The notes under the pieces are model-generated. The model worked only from the letters and a program-made list of their open reading frames with translations. It was not told the origin of the DNA and ran no database searches. Below, piece after piece: positions 1 through 8,491 of a DNA stretch of 64,000 nucleotides. The translations under genes and the position numbers were made by a program. This stretch comes from a bacterium. Its GTDB lineage: Bacteria; Babelota; Babeliae; Babelales; RVW-14. Location of the stretch: assembly GCA_016699045.1 (NCBI GenBank), contig CP064957.1:1387128-1451127 (forward strand). The letters run 5' to 3'. Position 1 is the first letter of the stretch, and each line of letters opens with the position of its first letter.

Positions 1-136
1 AAACCGGAAAATATTTTTGTAAGTATAAACTGTTTTTGAGCATGCGAATGGGGATCTCTTGGCCCACCACGTGGGAAAAGTTTTGTGGGCGCCATTTGCG
101 AGCTAAGTTCAGGGAGTTTTGTGTTGCGTTAGTCAT
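1..136 (-). CDS. dnaX: DNA polymerase III subunit gamma/tau, N-terminal fragment
   Basis: Only the first 45 codons lie in the window; the gene runs off the left edge. Reading the minus strand from the ATG at 136 gives MTNATQNSLNLARKWRPQ, then NFSHVVGQE. This is the characteristic DnaX opening (LARKWRPQ-F--VVGQ) just before the AAA+ clamp-loader domain, whose Walker A motif would lie off the edge. DnaX loads the beta clamp during replication. A GGTGG stretch sits about 8 nt before the ATG, and a promoter-like TTGTAA-17-TACATT lies further upstream. It was found by reading the sequence, because the fragment is short. The family call is strong; the remainder is unseen. Confidence 0.9.
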   Translation of the reverse strand, partial: MTNATQNSLNLARKWRPQNFSHVVGQEIPIRMLKNSLYLQKYFPV

Positions 137-188
137 GTACTGCCACCATAGATTCTTTGAACTGTGAAGCTTTTCTCAAGATGTTACG

Positions 189-217
189 AATGTACACTGA
201 TTTGAGGTTGGTTACAA
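189..217 (-). promoter_or_regulatory. Predicted sigma-70-type promoter for dnaX
   Basis: On the minus strand TTGTAA (217-212) and TACATT (194-189) are separated by exactly 17 nt, about 50 nt before the dnaX ATG. The same arrangement, with the same TTGTAA box and a closely matching TGTACATT end, occurs upstream of ANK-52 (35797-35825), and a TATATT variant lies upstream of ANK-58 (41195-41223). Its position would uncouple dnaX from the ankyrin array. No transcript evidence is available. Confidence 0.5.
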
Positions 218-321
218 GTGCTGAGGTTATTCGGTGGAAAAAAGTCTTTTTTTAATAAGCTTTATTTCTTTTTTTGATTTTTTGTTTTTTACAATTTCTG
301 CTTTTTTCATACAATCTTTGT

Positions 322-861
322 TTACGAAAAAAGACACAGCCCAAGACAATGACCTATTTCAATCTGTTTTTGATTGTCATTCAGCCCGAGCCGTTGCTTT
401 GTTCCTGTTACCCACCCTTGCAATTCTGTTTCTTCCTGAAGTACGCTCATATCAGCGTTGCCTTTAATGATCAAAAAATCAGCGCATGTATTATTGCCGG
501 TTTCTTTGCCGTGCAAAGCGGCATAAAAAAGTGGCGTTTTTCCTGTGTTGTCAGTGCTTTCAACGTCTGCCTTAATTTCTAGAAGTTTTTTTGTAATTTT
601 AATGTTTCCTGAAATGGCGGCGTGATGAAGAGGTGTTTTTCCTTCGCTGTCTTGATCATCTGCATATATTATTTTTTCGAGGGTAATGCCACATTTTATC
701 GCGCGATATACAAAGATACATGGTCGCTCTGCGGTCGGTATGGCTATGAGGATAATGCCGTTGGTTTCATATACAAAGATGGCTGGTCGTTCTGTTGCCG
801 GTGTGGCATTTGTTACAAAAGCAAGTACTGCTAAAAATAGTCCAAAAAATTTTTTGTTCAT
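322..861 (-). CDS. ANK-1: secreted ankyrin-repeat protein
   Basis: A 179-residue protein with a signal peptide (~1-22) and two clear ankyrin repeats (GKTPLHHAA, GKTPLFYAA). The segment before the repeats contains an internal duplication, TERPAIFVY and AERPCIFVY, 21 residues apart. The C-terminal part (GKETGNNTCADFLI and the following W-V-T region) matches the broken ANK-3, and the CLGLCLFS end resembles ANK-2 (CLGLIAWVIS), so ANK-1 to ANK-3 form a local subfamily. It is the last gene of the array before dnaX. Ankyrin repeats bind proteins; the partner is unknown and presumably in the host. Confidence 0.88.
   Translation of the reverse strand: MNKKFFGLFLAVLAFVTNATPATERPAIFVYETNGIILIAIPTAERPCIFVYRAIKCGITLEKIIYADDQDSEGKTPLHHAAISGNIKITKKLLEIKADVESTDNTGKTPLFYAALHGKETGNNTCADFLIIKGNADMSVLQEETELQGWVTGTKQRLGLNDNQKQIEIGHCLGLCLFS
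708..808 (-). repeat. In-frame tandem duplication inside ANK-1
   Basis: Two copies of a segment beginning ATACAAAGAT on the plus strand start at 708 and 771. They are 63 nt apart, so the reading frame is kept, and they match closely for nearly 40 nt. They create the repeated ERP-IFVY peptide just after the signal sequence. Confidence 0.75.
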
Positions 862-890
862 GATCTACTCTTTCTGTTGTGTTTATAATC

Positions 891-1295
891 TTACGAAATA
901 ACCCATGCTATCAAGCCAAGACAATCGCAGTTGTCAAACGATTCTTGCATTTTTTTTGCTTTTAAAAAAGATACAATATCTGTTTTTTTTGCTCGTTGAG
1001 CAAGTCGTTTGGCAGAGTTGCCGACATACGGCCCATGTTCAACGATAAGATCAATATCTGCTTTTCCATTATCAACCAAAACATGTGTGCATGCGAGATA
1101 GCCAAGCAAGGCAGCATAATGCAAAGGAGTAAAGCCTTCTTCGTCAAATTCATTAACGTTGTATTTTTGTGTGTCGATGAGGCTGATAAGAGAAGTTATG
1201 TTGTTTTTTTTTACTGCCTCATGAAGTGGTGATGGGTTAACTTTTGTCGTGAATGCAATTGCTACTGAAAATAAGAAGACATATAACTTTTTCAT
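891..1295 (-). CDS. ANK-2: short secreted ankyrin-repeat protein
   Basis: 134 residues. The signal peptide is at about 1-22 (MKKLYVFLFSVAIAFTT...). Two repeats follow (SPLHEAVKK, FTPLHYAAL), plus a third degenerate unit of the IVEHG-Y-GNSAKRLAQRA type that often closes proteins of this array. An AAGAG ribosome site precedes the ATG. The DCLGLIAWVIS tail echoes ANK-1. Confidence 0.88.
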   Translation of the reverse strand: MKKLYVFLFSVAIAFTTKVNPSPLHEAVKKNNITSLISLIDTQKYNVNEFDEEGFTPLHYAALLGYLACTHVLVDNGKADIDLIVEHGPYVGNSAKRLAQRAKKTDIVSFLKAKKMQESFDNCDCLGLIAWVIS

Positions 1296-1303
1296 AATTT
1301 CTC

Positions 1304-1334
1304 TTAAAAAAATGGTGCGGTTTAACGCCGCACC
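1304..1334 (-). terminator. Predicted intrinsic terminator after ANK-3
   Basis: A 7-bp perfect stem, GGTGCGG/CCGCACC, with a 7-nt loop (1314-1334) is followed on the minus strand by ATTTTTTTAAG. It lies between the end of ANK-3 and the start of ANK-2, so it would split the transcription unit there. Confidence 0.7.
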
Positions 1335-1361
1335 GTGGAATATTTTTTATGTAGTTATGGA

Positions 1362-1846
1362 CTAAAAATGTGCTTCTGAATCACTTTCAGAATTTTGATC
1401 TTGATCGTTATCTGAATCAGTATCGGGATTCCATATTTCAACCCCTTCTTCTTCTTCTTCTTCTTCCTCAGTGCCTGCAATTCTATGAATAGTTTCTGCT
1501 ACCCAATTATGTAAATCTTCTTCTTCAAGGAGTACGTTGATATCGGCATCGTACTCAGTTATGAGCATGTCGGCGCATGAGTTGTTGCCGGTTTCGTTGC
1601 CATACACAGCTGCGTAATAAAGAGGTGTTCTTGTTTCATTATCGCATTCTTCAATGTTAGCGCCTAAAAATAGAATGGCTTGTGCGCGTAGGGTTGCGCC
1701 ATTTGAAGCGGCTCTATGAAGAGCGGTTTGGCCCTTGCTGTCTTTGTGATTAACGTTAAACCAATCAAATATTGCTTGTGCTGCTGGATTGGCGTTTGAG
1801 ATGAGTGCAAGTGTTAAAAAAACGAGGTGAATACCTTTTTGTACAT
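1362..1846 (-). pseudogene. ANK-3: ankyrin gene frameshifted in its signal peptide
   Basis: The ATG at 1846 opens MYKKVFTSFF and then hits a TAA. If the A5 run at 1836-1840 had one more A, the frame would read MYKKGIHLVFLTLALIS and continue unbroken through ankyrin repeats (QTALHRAAS, RTPLYYAAV) to the stop at 1362. The tail is very acidic, with a poly-Glu run encoded by a GAA/GAG tract at about 1446-1470. Without the repair only the last 81 residues could be made, from an internal ATG. It may be true decay, a slippage-controlled gene or a sequencing error in a homopolymer. Confidence 0.8.
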
Positions 1847-1918
1847 GGTCTGAAATCTTTCAAAAAAAATATAGTGGCACTTGTTGTGTATACAGATAGT
1901 GCGCGTAATGAAGCGCTT

Positions 1919-2470
1919 TTAGTTGTTGTTTTTATGAAATAGTGTCCCTTTCATGTTTGCTACGTATTTATTGATTTTGTTTATTTCTTGTTCTTTTTTA
2001 TTACCTTCTTTTTTTAAAAAACTTTCAAAATTTTTGTGTCCTTTGATTTTGATAAGTTGTTCAACTGTTTTGCCAACAAATGCCCCTTTTTGTATTACTA
2101 AGCGGATGTCGACGTTATGTGCTAACAAAAGGCGTGCGCAGTCAGGATGATCGTACATAACTGACCAGTGTAGTGGTGTAAAACCGTGTTCATCGAAAGC
2201 ATCCATGTTGACTTCTTTTTGGTGAAGAAGAAGTTCTAGACATTCTCGATGGCCATTTTGGGCGGCATAATGAAGCGGGGTAGAACCGAGCGCATCTGGT
2301 TTGTTGACGTCGCACTTTCCGGTCTGGAGTAGCTTGTATAGTTTTATATCATCGCCGATACGAGCGAAATAGTGAAGCGTTTGATCAGGGAACTCAGGCT
2401 CTGCTGCGGGTATTGCGTTAGCGATGAGTGTCATGGTGATTAAAAATGGTGCTATAACGCTTTTGTTCAT
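1919..2470 (-). CDS. ANK-4: secreted ankyrin-repeat protein
   Basis: 183 residues: signal peptide ~1-22 ending at IPAA, then four repeats (QTLHYFARI, STPLHYAAQ, FTPLHWSVM and a degenerate KTVEQLIKI unit), then a Lys-rich tail (EGNKKEQEINKINKY). It stands in a slightly looser stretch, with 37 nt to ANK-5 and about 70 nt to ANK-3. Confidence 0.9.
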   Translation of the reverse strand: MNKSVIAPFLITMTLIANAIPAAEPEFPDQTLHYFARIGDDIKLYKLLQTGKCDVNKPDALGSTPLHYAAQNGHRECLELLLHQKEVNMDAFDEHGFTPLHWSVMYDHPDCARLLLAHNVDIRLVIQKGAFVGKTVEQLIKIKGHKNFESFLKKEGNKKEQEINKINKYVANMKGTLFHKNNN

Positions 2471-2507
2471 GATTAATTAGGTTCCATAAAGTTGTATGTC
2501 AGTGTGT

Positions 2508-3113
2508 TTATGTGATGATGCAGCTCCAGTCATAGCTTGTGCCTGCTGATTGAGTTTGTGTTTCGAGATGTTCTTCTGTCGTTTGATTAATTGATGCGCT
2601 TGGTATTTCTTCTTTCGCTTCGTGATCGATAATTATTTCAGTTTCTTGTGCTTCTAAAAGATCGAGGAGAGGGTGGTTGCGTTTGAAATTTGCTAAATCC
2701 TTTGCGGTGTAATCTTTAAACGTTCCTGACTGAACGCCAAGTGTAATATCTGCACCATTTTTGACAAGTATTTCGGCAGATGCATAGTGGCTGCTCTGTG
2801 CAGCCAAGTGGAGCGGTGTATAGCCATTATCGGTGGCAAGAGCGTCTTTGTTGGCACCGTGTTTAATAAGTTCAGCTACGCAGGTAGGGTGGTTGTTAAG
2901 CGCAGCAGCATGAAGAGGGGTAAGGTCGCGATCGTCGGCTTGATTTATGTCATACACGTTACTGTTGAGTAATTTTTGTAAGGTATCGAGTTTGCCAAGG
3001 CGTGCCGCATCATGCAGTGGATATTTTGCTACCAAAGAGTCGCTTCTTCCCATGGGCAGCGCGTTGGTGGTGAAAGCGAGGGCGACTAAAAGTAGTCCGA
3101 GTTTTTTATTCAT
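2508..3113 (-). CDS. ANK-5: secreted ankyrin-repeat protein
   Basis: 201 residues. Signal peptide MNKKLGLLLVALAFTTNALP, almost identical to those of ANK-6 and ANK-7, then four repeats (YPLHDAARL, LTPLHAAAL, YTPLHLAAQ and a degenerate YTAKDLANF unit). The acidic tail is rich in Glu and Thr. The start codon region ATGAATAA also holds the TAA stop of ANK-6 (8-nt overlap), which implies translational coupling. Confidence 0.9.
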   Translation of the reverse strand: MNKKLGLLLVALAFTTNALPMGRSDSLVAKYPLHDAARLGKLDTLQKLLNSNVYDINQADDRDLTPLHAAALNNHPTCVAELIKHGANKDALATDNGYTPLHLAAQSSHYASAEILVKNGADITLGVQSGTFKDYTAKDLANFKRNHPLLDLLEAQETEIIIDHEAKEEIPSASINQTTEEHLETQTQSAGTSYDWSCIIT

Positions 3114-3843
3114 AATTTTGTTCCATGTTCATAAAAAATGAAAAACAACAATCAACAAAGTAATTGGATTCATCGTTTTCGTAGTCATACATTTCATGTG
3201 GCTGATAGTGTAATGTTGACTCACGATTTTTTTGTTCCTGTTCCAACAGTGGCACCAAGTCTGAGCAGTGTGTTTTAGTGATCATTAAAGGCGTGTGGTT
3301 GGCAAAATCGCCGTCTCTCACCATCATGGTCAGACTAGCAAGCCCGAATTTAACAAGTCTTTGTGCACACGCAGCGTTGCCGTTAATGAGCGCGAGGTGG
3401 AGTGGGGTGTAACCATTGCTTATTGTTTGAGCTTCAACATTTAACGCTGTTCTGTTTATGAACAATTGTTGTATGCATCCAGCATGTCCCATTTCAGCCG
3501 CCCAGTGAAGTGCCGTGTAGCCCTGGCTATCGGCTATCGTTGCATCTGCTTTTGCATCAAGTAATTGTTTTAAACATTCAGCTCTTCCGAAACGAGCAGC
3601 AAATTGAAGTGGGGTGCGTCCACGATCATCGAGGTGATTTATGCCATACTTTTTACCTTCGAGTAATTTTTGTAAGGTGTTGAGCATGCCAGCGTAAGCT
3701 GCGTGGTGTAGCGGGTAGGTGGCGCTATAATTATCACATTCAATGGTTAATTGGTCTGCAGCTTCAGCATAAGGCATCATTGGCAGCGCGTTGGTGGTGA
3801 AGGCGAGGGCGACTAAAAATGATGCTAAAAATTTCTTGTTCAT
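3106..3843 (-). CDS. ANK-6: secreted ankyrin-repeat protein
   Basis: 245 residues with signal peptide and five repeats (YPLHHAAYA, RTPLQFAAR, YTALHWAAE, YTPLHLALI, HTPLMITKT). Its last residues, Y-E-stop, are encoded by the start region of ANK-5. Only 3 nt separate its start from the stop of ANK-7, so ANK-8 to ANK-5 form one tight unit. Confidence 0.9.
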   Translation of the reverse strand: MNKKFLASFLVALAFTTNALPMMPYAEAADQLTIECDNYSATYPLHHAAYAGMLNTLQKLLEGKKYGINHLDDRGRTPLQFAARFGRAECLKQLLDAKADATIADSQGYTALHWAAEMGHAGCIQQLFINRTALNVEAQTISNGYTPLHLALINGNAACAQRLVKFGLASLTMMVRDGDFANHTPLMITKTHCSDLVPLLEQEQKNRESTLHYQPHEMYDYENDESNYFVDCCFSFFMNMEQNYE

Positions 3844-3846
3844 GAT

Positions 3847-4416
3847 CTATACCGGCTTTCTTAAGAAATCTGCAAGGGCGAGGTGGCCATTGGAAAGAGC
3901 AAGTTGTCCAGGTGTACGGCCCTTATTATCTTCTGCCTGCCAGTTGGCGTTGGCTTTACAAAGTGTCAGTACACAGTCAACCCTGCCACGTGCCGCTGCA
4001 AGATGGAGTGCTGTTCTGCCGTCATCATCTACAGCCTCAATGGGAGCTCTACGGTCTAAAAGTACTGCTACGCATGTATGATGGCCGCCCAAGGCAGCTT
4101 TATGAAGTGGTGTTTTTCCATGCGATATTGCTTTGCAATCAATTTTTGCACCATGGTCGAGCAGTACTCGCAGGCTTTCAACGTTGCCGCGCTCGGCAGC
4201 CCAGTGGAGTGGTCCTTCGCCAGTCTTCCAATGCTGAACGTTAACATTGATAGCATTGATACCAGATCCTTTGAGCAGCAATCTGAGACTGTCAGCCTGA
4301 TTATGTAAAATAGCTGTGCGAAAAAATGTGAACAGCTGTTTTGACATCAGCGCGTTCATCGTGGCGCTGGTAGTGAAAGCGAGGGCGACTAAAAGTAGCC
4401 CAAGTTTTTTATTCAT
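3847..4416 (-). CDS. ANK-7: secreted ankyrin-repeat protein
   Basis: 189 residues with a signal peptide matching that of ANK-5 and five repeats (FFRTAILHN, EGPLHWAAE, KTPLHKAAL, RTALHLAAA, RTPGQLALS), ending directly after the last repeat. The ATG overlaps the TGA of ANK-8 by four bases (ATGA). Confidence 0.9.
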   Translation of the reverse strand: MNKKLGLLLVALAFTTSATMNALMSKQLFTFFRTAILHNQADSLRLLLKGSGINAINVNVQHWKTGEGPLHWAAERGNVESLRVLLDHGAKIDCKAISHGKTPLHKAALGGHHTCVAVLLDRRAPIEAVDDDGRTALHLAAARGRVDCVLTLCKANANWQAEDNKGRTPGQLALSNGHLALADFLRKPV

Positions 4417-5057
4417 GATTTTTTTCCAATCGAAAACTTACCGAATGGAAATCTACGTGCTTTGGGAAGCGGATTGATTGGCTGCTGTGTTTGGCGAGCA
4501 ATCAGTGTCAATATTTCTGCAAGTTGTGTATGGCCATGTTTTGCTGCTACTACTGCGGGGGTTTGGCCGCTTTCATCAAAAGCCATTGTTTTGGCTCCGT
4601 TTTCGACTAATATTTTTACACAAGCATCATGGCCTTTGATGGCTGCCAAATGAAGGGGTGTTTGTTTTAACCTGTTTTGGCAATTAACGTATGCTTCGTG
4701 TTTTATAAGTTCTTTTACGCATTCAACTTTTCCTTCATGCGCGGCATAGTGCAGTGGTGTGTGTTGAAAATGATCGGCAATGTTAACGAGTGCTCCTTCT
4801 TCAAGAAGGGTTGATAAGCATTCAACATGGCCAAGTTGAGCGGCACTGTGGAGCGGCGATATGCCCGTATTAAAATGCTGCATGTTAGCAAGATTGAATT
4901 TAGTTTGCGCTAAATTGGTTTGTATGAGCGCTCGCAAAGCAGGATGGTTGTTGCATTTGACGATACTCACTAATTCGCTCCAGAGCGGAATCATTGACGA
5001 CGCGTTGGTGGCCAGCGTGAGTGAGGTTAACAGGATGGTAAAAAATTTTTTATTCAT
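4413..5057 (-). CDS. ANK-8: secreted ankyrin-repeat protein
   Basis: The start is set at 5057 (MNKKFFTILLTSLTLATNA), giving 214 residues. The open frame extends 33 codons upstream, but that part is low complexity (His-rich) and would bury the signal peptide. Five repeats follow (one degenerate, then ISPLHSAAQ, HTPLHYAAH, QTPLHLAAI, QTPAVVAAK). The C-terminus is basic (KARRFPFGKFSIGKKS). Confidence 0.88.
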   Translation of the reverse strand: MNKKFFTILLTSLTLATNASSMIPLWSELVSIVKCNNHPALRALIQTNLAQTKFNLANMQHFNTGISPLHSAAQLGHVECLSTLLEEGALVNIADHFQHTPLHYAAHEGKVECVKELIKHEAYVNCQNRLKQTPLHLAAIKGHDACVKILVENGAKTMAFDESGQTPAVVAAKHGHTQLAEILTLIARQTQQPINPLPKARRFPFGKFSIGKKS

Positions 5058-5131
5058 ATTTTTTCCCCAATTTTTTCCAATGTACGATGTGCTTGAGTGA
5101 GTTGTTGGTAGTGAGTGGTGGTGGTGTTGCT

Positions 5132-5154
5132 GGAGGGACGATAAGCGTCCCTCC
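5132..5154. other. Strong hairpin between ANK-9 and ANK-8
   Basis: A perfect 9-bp stem, GGAGGGACG/CGTCCCTCC, with a 5-nt loop lies 15 nt after the ANK-9 stop. No T-tract follows on either strand, so it may be a processing or stability element rather than a classical terminator. Confidence 0.5.
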
Positions 5155-5169
5155 AAAATATTAATGTGC

Positions 5170-5814
5170 TTATTGTTGAGCTGGTTGGTCAGCAGCTGGT
5201 GTTGCTTCTGGTGCTGAGCTTGAAAACCAGGTACTTGGGTAGAAAATAGAAAAGTTTGATGGTTCTTCTGGTTTAGCTTCTGCTAGTCTTGCTGTTTCAA
5301 TAAAGAATTTTACTAATGCTTCATGACCTAATACTTCTGCAAGTTCTGCTGCGCTATAATCTTTATGTTCGAAGCGAGCTTTAAACCCAAAAGCATCGGC
5401 CTTCCCTGTGATGACGAGTGTGTGTGCGCAAGCAAAGTGGTTACCTTTGACGGCCATATGAAGAGGTGTATCTCCATTGATTGCGGCTGTATTACTGTCA
5501 ACTCCTCGGCTGAGCAAAAGATTTACAATTTCTTCACGACCATGATAAGCAGCAACGTGGAGGGGCGTGATACCGGTGTTGTCAGCTAATGCTACGTTTG
5601 CTCCTGCTGTAGCAATAACTTTTTTTGCAAAGTCGGTGTTGTTAGTTTCAATGGCATAATGAAGAGGCGTTTTGCCCAGTGCGTCTTGTTTATTAAGAGT
5701 TTGGTCGATGAAAGTACGAATTGTTTGTTCTACATCTTGAGATTTTGCTGCTGGTTGTACATAAACGGTGAAAGTGAGGGCGACTAAACATGATCCTAAA
5801 ATTTTTTTATTCAT
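5170..5814 (-). CDS. ANK-9: secreted ankyrin-repeat protein
   Basis: 214 residues. Signal peptide ~1-22 (ends YVQPAA), then KTPLHYAIE, ITPLHVAAY and DTPLHMAVK repeats and a degenerate closing unit (YSAAELAEVLGHEALVKFF). The tail is Ser/Ala/Pro-rich (APEATPAADQPAQQ). About 170 nt of non-coding DNA separate it from ANK-10, so it may have its own promoter. Confidence 0.9.
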   Translation of the reverse strand: MNKKILGSCLVALTFTVYVQPAAKSQDVEQTIRTFIDQTLNKQDALGKTPLHYAIETNNTDFAKKVIATAGANVALADNTGITPLHVAAYHGREEIVNLLLSRGVDSNTAAINGDTPLHMAVKGNHFACAHTLVITGKADAFGFKARFEHKDYSAAELAEVLGHEALVKFFIETARLAEAKPEEPSNFSIFYPSTWFSSSAPEATPAADQPAQQ

Positions 5815-5984
5815 GATTCAAATTCTCCCTGAAAAAAATAATACAACATGACACACAACACGAGAGCGAGGTTTTGGGCGGCTTCTCCTTTTCTAATTGA
5901 GTTTTACGATTACAACTTCTCAGATTTATTTTTCGTTTTTGTAAGTACTTGAGAGGAATTTTTTTGGTCGTGGTCTTCTTATCG

Positions 5985-6335
5985 TTAACTTCTTAAAAAT
6001 TGCGCCATTTTTTTATGTCCCTTTTTTTCTGCAAGATCTGCTGCGGTATCGCCTTTGTTTGTTGTGAGAAAGCGATTCGCGCCCATTTGAACTAAAACAA
6101 ATACACACTCACCATAACCATTCGCGGCAGCAATGTGTAATGCTGTCCAGCCTTGTCTATCTTGAGCATTAACGTTAACTAGTCGTGATGCTAACAGCTG
6201 TGCTATGTTATCAGGGTTATTATTCATTGCTGCAAAGTGAAGGTCGGTTTGGTAACCGGACTGGCGAGCTGCAGGAAGCGCGTTGGCGGTGAGTGTTAAC
6301 GTGATGAACAATAATTTTAAAATTTTTTTATTCAT
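5985..6335 (-). CDS. ANK-10: minimal secreted ankyrin-repeat protein
   Basis: 116 residues: signal peptide, three repeats (TDLHFAAMN, WTALHIAAA, DTAADLAEK) and a stop right after KKMAQFLRS. It is essentially a bare three-repeat module. Its upstream DNA shares short stretches (AAGGAGAA, TGTGTCAT) with the region before ANK-9. Confidence 0.9.
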   Translation of the reverse strand: MNKKILKLLFITLTLTANALPAARQSGYQTDLHFAAMNNNPDNIAQLLASRLVNVNAQDRQGWTALHIAAANGYGECVFVLVQMGANRFLTTNKGDTAADLAEKKGHKKMAQFLRS

Positions 6336-6648
6336 GATTTAATCTTTCCGCATAAAAAATTACATACTATGACACAAAAAGGATGGTGATTGTCGACGAA
6401 GTTTCTCCTTCTTTGTTTAATTTTTACCATTCCTATTCCTTTTCATTTGTTGGGTTTGTATAATTGATGGTATGATAGTCCTTTGATTAACAGATAGCAA
6501 TGCTCTTGTGCATTAAAAATTATTTTGTTGAATCCCTTGAGGTGTTTGTTATCAAAATTTTGGGATGCAAAGATAGTTTTTGCATTAATCAGTGCGGTAA
6601 ATGTGTCTGGGTTGCCATTTTAAAGGCTGTCAAATATGAGGGCGGTTT
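6336..6648. other. 313-base gap with a possible ankyrin remnant
   Basis: No intact gene is visible. On the minus strand, about 6425-6612 forms an open stretch without a start. Part of it, with EHCYLLIKG preceded by FNKIIFNAQ, resembles an eroded ankyrin repeat. It is probably the decayed end of a former gene; support is weak. The part next to ANK-10 presumably carries that gene's expression signals. Confidence 0.35.
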
Positions 6649-7131
6649 TCATGAGCGCCACCATTCTGCCCACCAATCTTGAATTGCTGCTAGTTTGCCT
6701 GCCGGTTCTTGGGTACCTTCGATGTCCGCGAAATGCGGGGCTGGAACTTCAAGAACAAAAAAATCCAAAACTTCTTGATGGCCTTTTTCTCGTGCTAAGG
6801 CTTCTGCGGTTAAGCCAGTATAAGGACCGCTGGAGATTTGTAATGTTGTGTCGGAGTGGTGATCGATTAAGACTGAAAAGCACTGTGCGTTGCCGTGAAA
6901 TGCAGCAACGTGAAGCGGTGTCCAGCCTGCATCATAATCGACATCATTGACATCGTGATTTTTTCCGATTAATTCTCTGATTGTCTCAATCTGGCCATCG
7001 CGTGCTGCTTTATGAATGGGTGCCAGGGCCCAATCATTTTCTTGGGTACAAGATTGGTTACTTAATGCGGGAAATGCGTGTGTGGTGATGATGGTGGTTG
7101 CTAAAAACAGTCCTATAAATTTCTTATTCAT
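6649..7131 (-). CDS. ANK-11: secreted ankyrin-repeat protein
   Basis: 160 residues with signal peptide (~1-22), three repeats (APIHKAARD, WTPLHVAAF and the degenerate closing unit LTAEALARE) and a Trp-rich end (QDWWAEWWRS). Confidence 0.9.
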   Translation of the reverse strand: MNKKFIGLFLATTIITTHAFPALSNQSCTQENDWALAPIHKAARDGQIETIRELIGKNHDVNDVDYDAGWTPLHVAAFHGNAQCFSVLIDHHSDTTLQISSGPYTGLTAEALAREKGHQEVLDFFVLEVPAPHFADIEGTQEPAGKLAAIQDWWAEWWRS

Positions 7132-7181
7132 GGTTAATGATTCTTTCTCTTTTTTAAATTATTAATTGTTGCCGGTACGTT

Positions 7182-7680
7182 TTATGCAAGGCTGTTTAAA
7201 TATTCAACAACCGTTTGTTCTTTCTTTTTTGCTGCAAGTATTGCTGGCGTGATGCCGAAGTTTGTTTGTTGTGCAATATCAGCGCCTTTTTGTATGAGCA
7301 ACCCCGCAGCATGCAAGGTGGCCGCAGCCAGCGGCAACATGTAGTGGTGTAAGGCCTTGGTAATCTGCCGCATGAACATTAGCGCCGTTCAGTAACAGTA
7401 TTTTTACGCATTCAATTGTATTGTAGGCTACTGCTCAATGAAGCGGCGTCCACGCTCTATCAAAGTCGATTTCGTTAACGGGATATTTTCTTTCTATCAA
7501 GGCTCTAACCGCGTCGATATTGCGTTCTTGTACTGCTTCATGAAGTGGCCATAGTGTTTGTGCACGAAAACTTTTTCGGTGTGGGGGCTTAGGTGCTGTT
7601 GGTTGAGCATTAACGGAAAGTAAGACAAAAGCTAGTAAGGCGAACATGATGGACATGAGACCACGTAAGATCTTATTCAT
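7182..7680 (-). pseudogene. ANK-12: ankyrin gene with in-frame TGA and a frameshift
   Basis: The start at 7680 gives MNKILRGLMSIMFALLA and a first repeat ending WTPLH. A TGA (7435-7437) then stands where TGG (Trp, as in LHWA of sister genes) would fit. The frame continues through VKILLLNGANVHAADYQG and LTPLHVAA. At about 7301-7312 an extra base shifts the frame, after which LLIQKGADIAQQ and ITPAILAAK complete the protein. Two independent lesions argue for a true pseudogene. Its start overlaps the end of ANK-13 (ATGAATAA). Confidence 0.85.
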
Positions 7681-8491
7681 GATCGACAAAGTCCGTAGTG
7701 TCTTTCAGAAACATGTTCATAAAAGCTTTAATGATATCAGTTTCATGTTCTGCATTTCTTATGTAGTTTGCAATTTCGAGATAGCCATTTTCTTCTGCAA
7801 GAGCAGCAGGGGTTTTGCTGTTGATGTTTTGAGCTTCTCGATTAGCACCATGTTCGACGAGGATGGTCACGCATCTGGTCTTGCCATTTTTTGCTGCTAA
7901 ATGAAGAGGTGTGTTTTTATGGCCGTTTTCTGCATCACATGTGGCGCCATTTTTTAAGAGCATTTGTACGCATTTTGGACGGCCTGCCGATGCAGCATAA
8001 TGTAGCGGCGTTGCCTGTGTTTTGGTTGGAGCGTTGACCTTTGCATGTTTTAAAAGTTCATTAAGGCATTCAAGCCAGCCTTTGTAAGCTGCTTTATGAA
8101 GTGGCGTTGCTCCATAGCGATCTTGGGCATTAACATTAGCATCATTGGCCAAAAGTTCTTGAACGCAGTCTGCGTATCCTTGTGAAGCAGCATCATGCAA
8201 TGGCGTTTTATTTTTATTATTACGAGCATCAACGGTGGCGCCGCGTTTGAGGAGAGTTTGTAAACATTTAAGCTCGCCGTTGTAAGCAGCATGATGCAGT
8301 GGCGTGTCTTTGTATTTATCGCAAGAATTAACTGCTAATATTTTTCTTAATAAGGTGTTGTTGCCATGGCGGGAAGCTTTATGAAGTGGCGTTTCGCCAT
8401 CATCGGCTACTTGATAAAGTGGATTGCTTGCCGGTAGTATGTTTTTAGTGAGCGCGAATGTCAGTAAAAATAGGACGATTTTTTTGTTCAT
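7673..8491 (-). CDS. ANK-13: secreted seven-repeat ankyrin protein
   Basis: 272 residues. Signal peptide ~1-20, then seven near-consensus repeats (ETPLHKASR, DTPLHHAAY, KTPLHDAAS, ATPLHKAAY, ATPLHYAAS, NTPLHLAAK, KTPAALAEE). The last codons, His-Glu-stop, lie inside the ANK-12 start. The start overlaps the ANK-14 stop by ATGA. It is among the most regular solenoids of the array. Confidence 0.92.
   Translation of the reverse strand: MNKKIVLFLLTFALTKNILPASNPLYQVADDGETPLHKASRHGNNTLLRKILAVNSCDKYKDTPLHHAAYNGELKCLQTLLKRGATVDARNNKNKTPLHDAASQGYADCVQELLANDANVNAQDRYGATPLHKAAYKGWLECLNELLKHAKVNAPTKTQATPLHYAASAGRPKCVQMLLKNGATCDAENGHKNTPLHLAAKNGKTRCVTILVEHGANREAQNINSKTPAALAEENGYLEIANYIRNAEHETDIIKAFMNMFLKDTTDFVDHE

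Noticed and set aside
7435..7437. TGA inside ANK-12 read as a recoded Trp or Gly codon
   Set aside because: Other genes here end in TGA and use TGG for Trp, and ANK-12 also has a separate frameshift, so decay explains it better.
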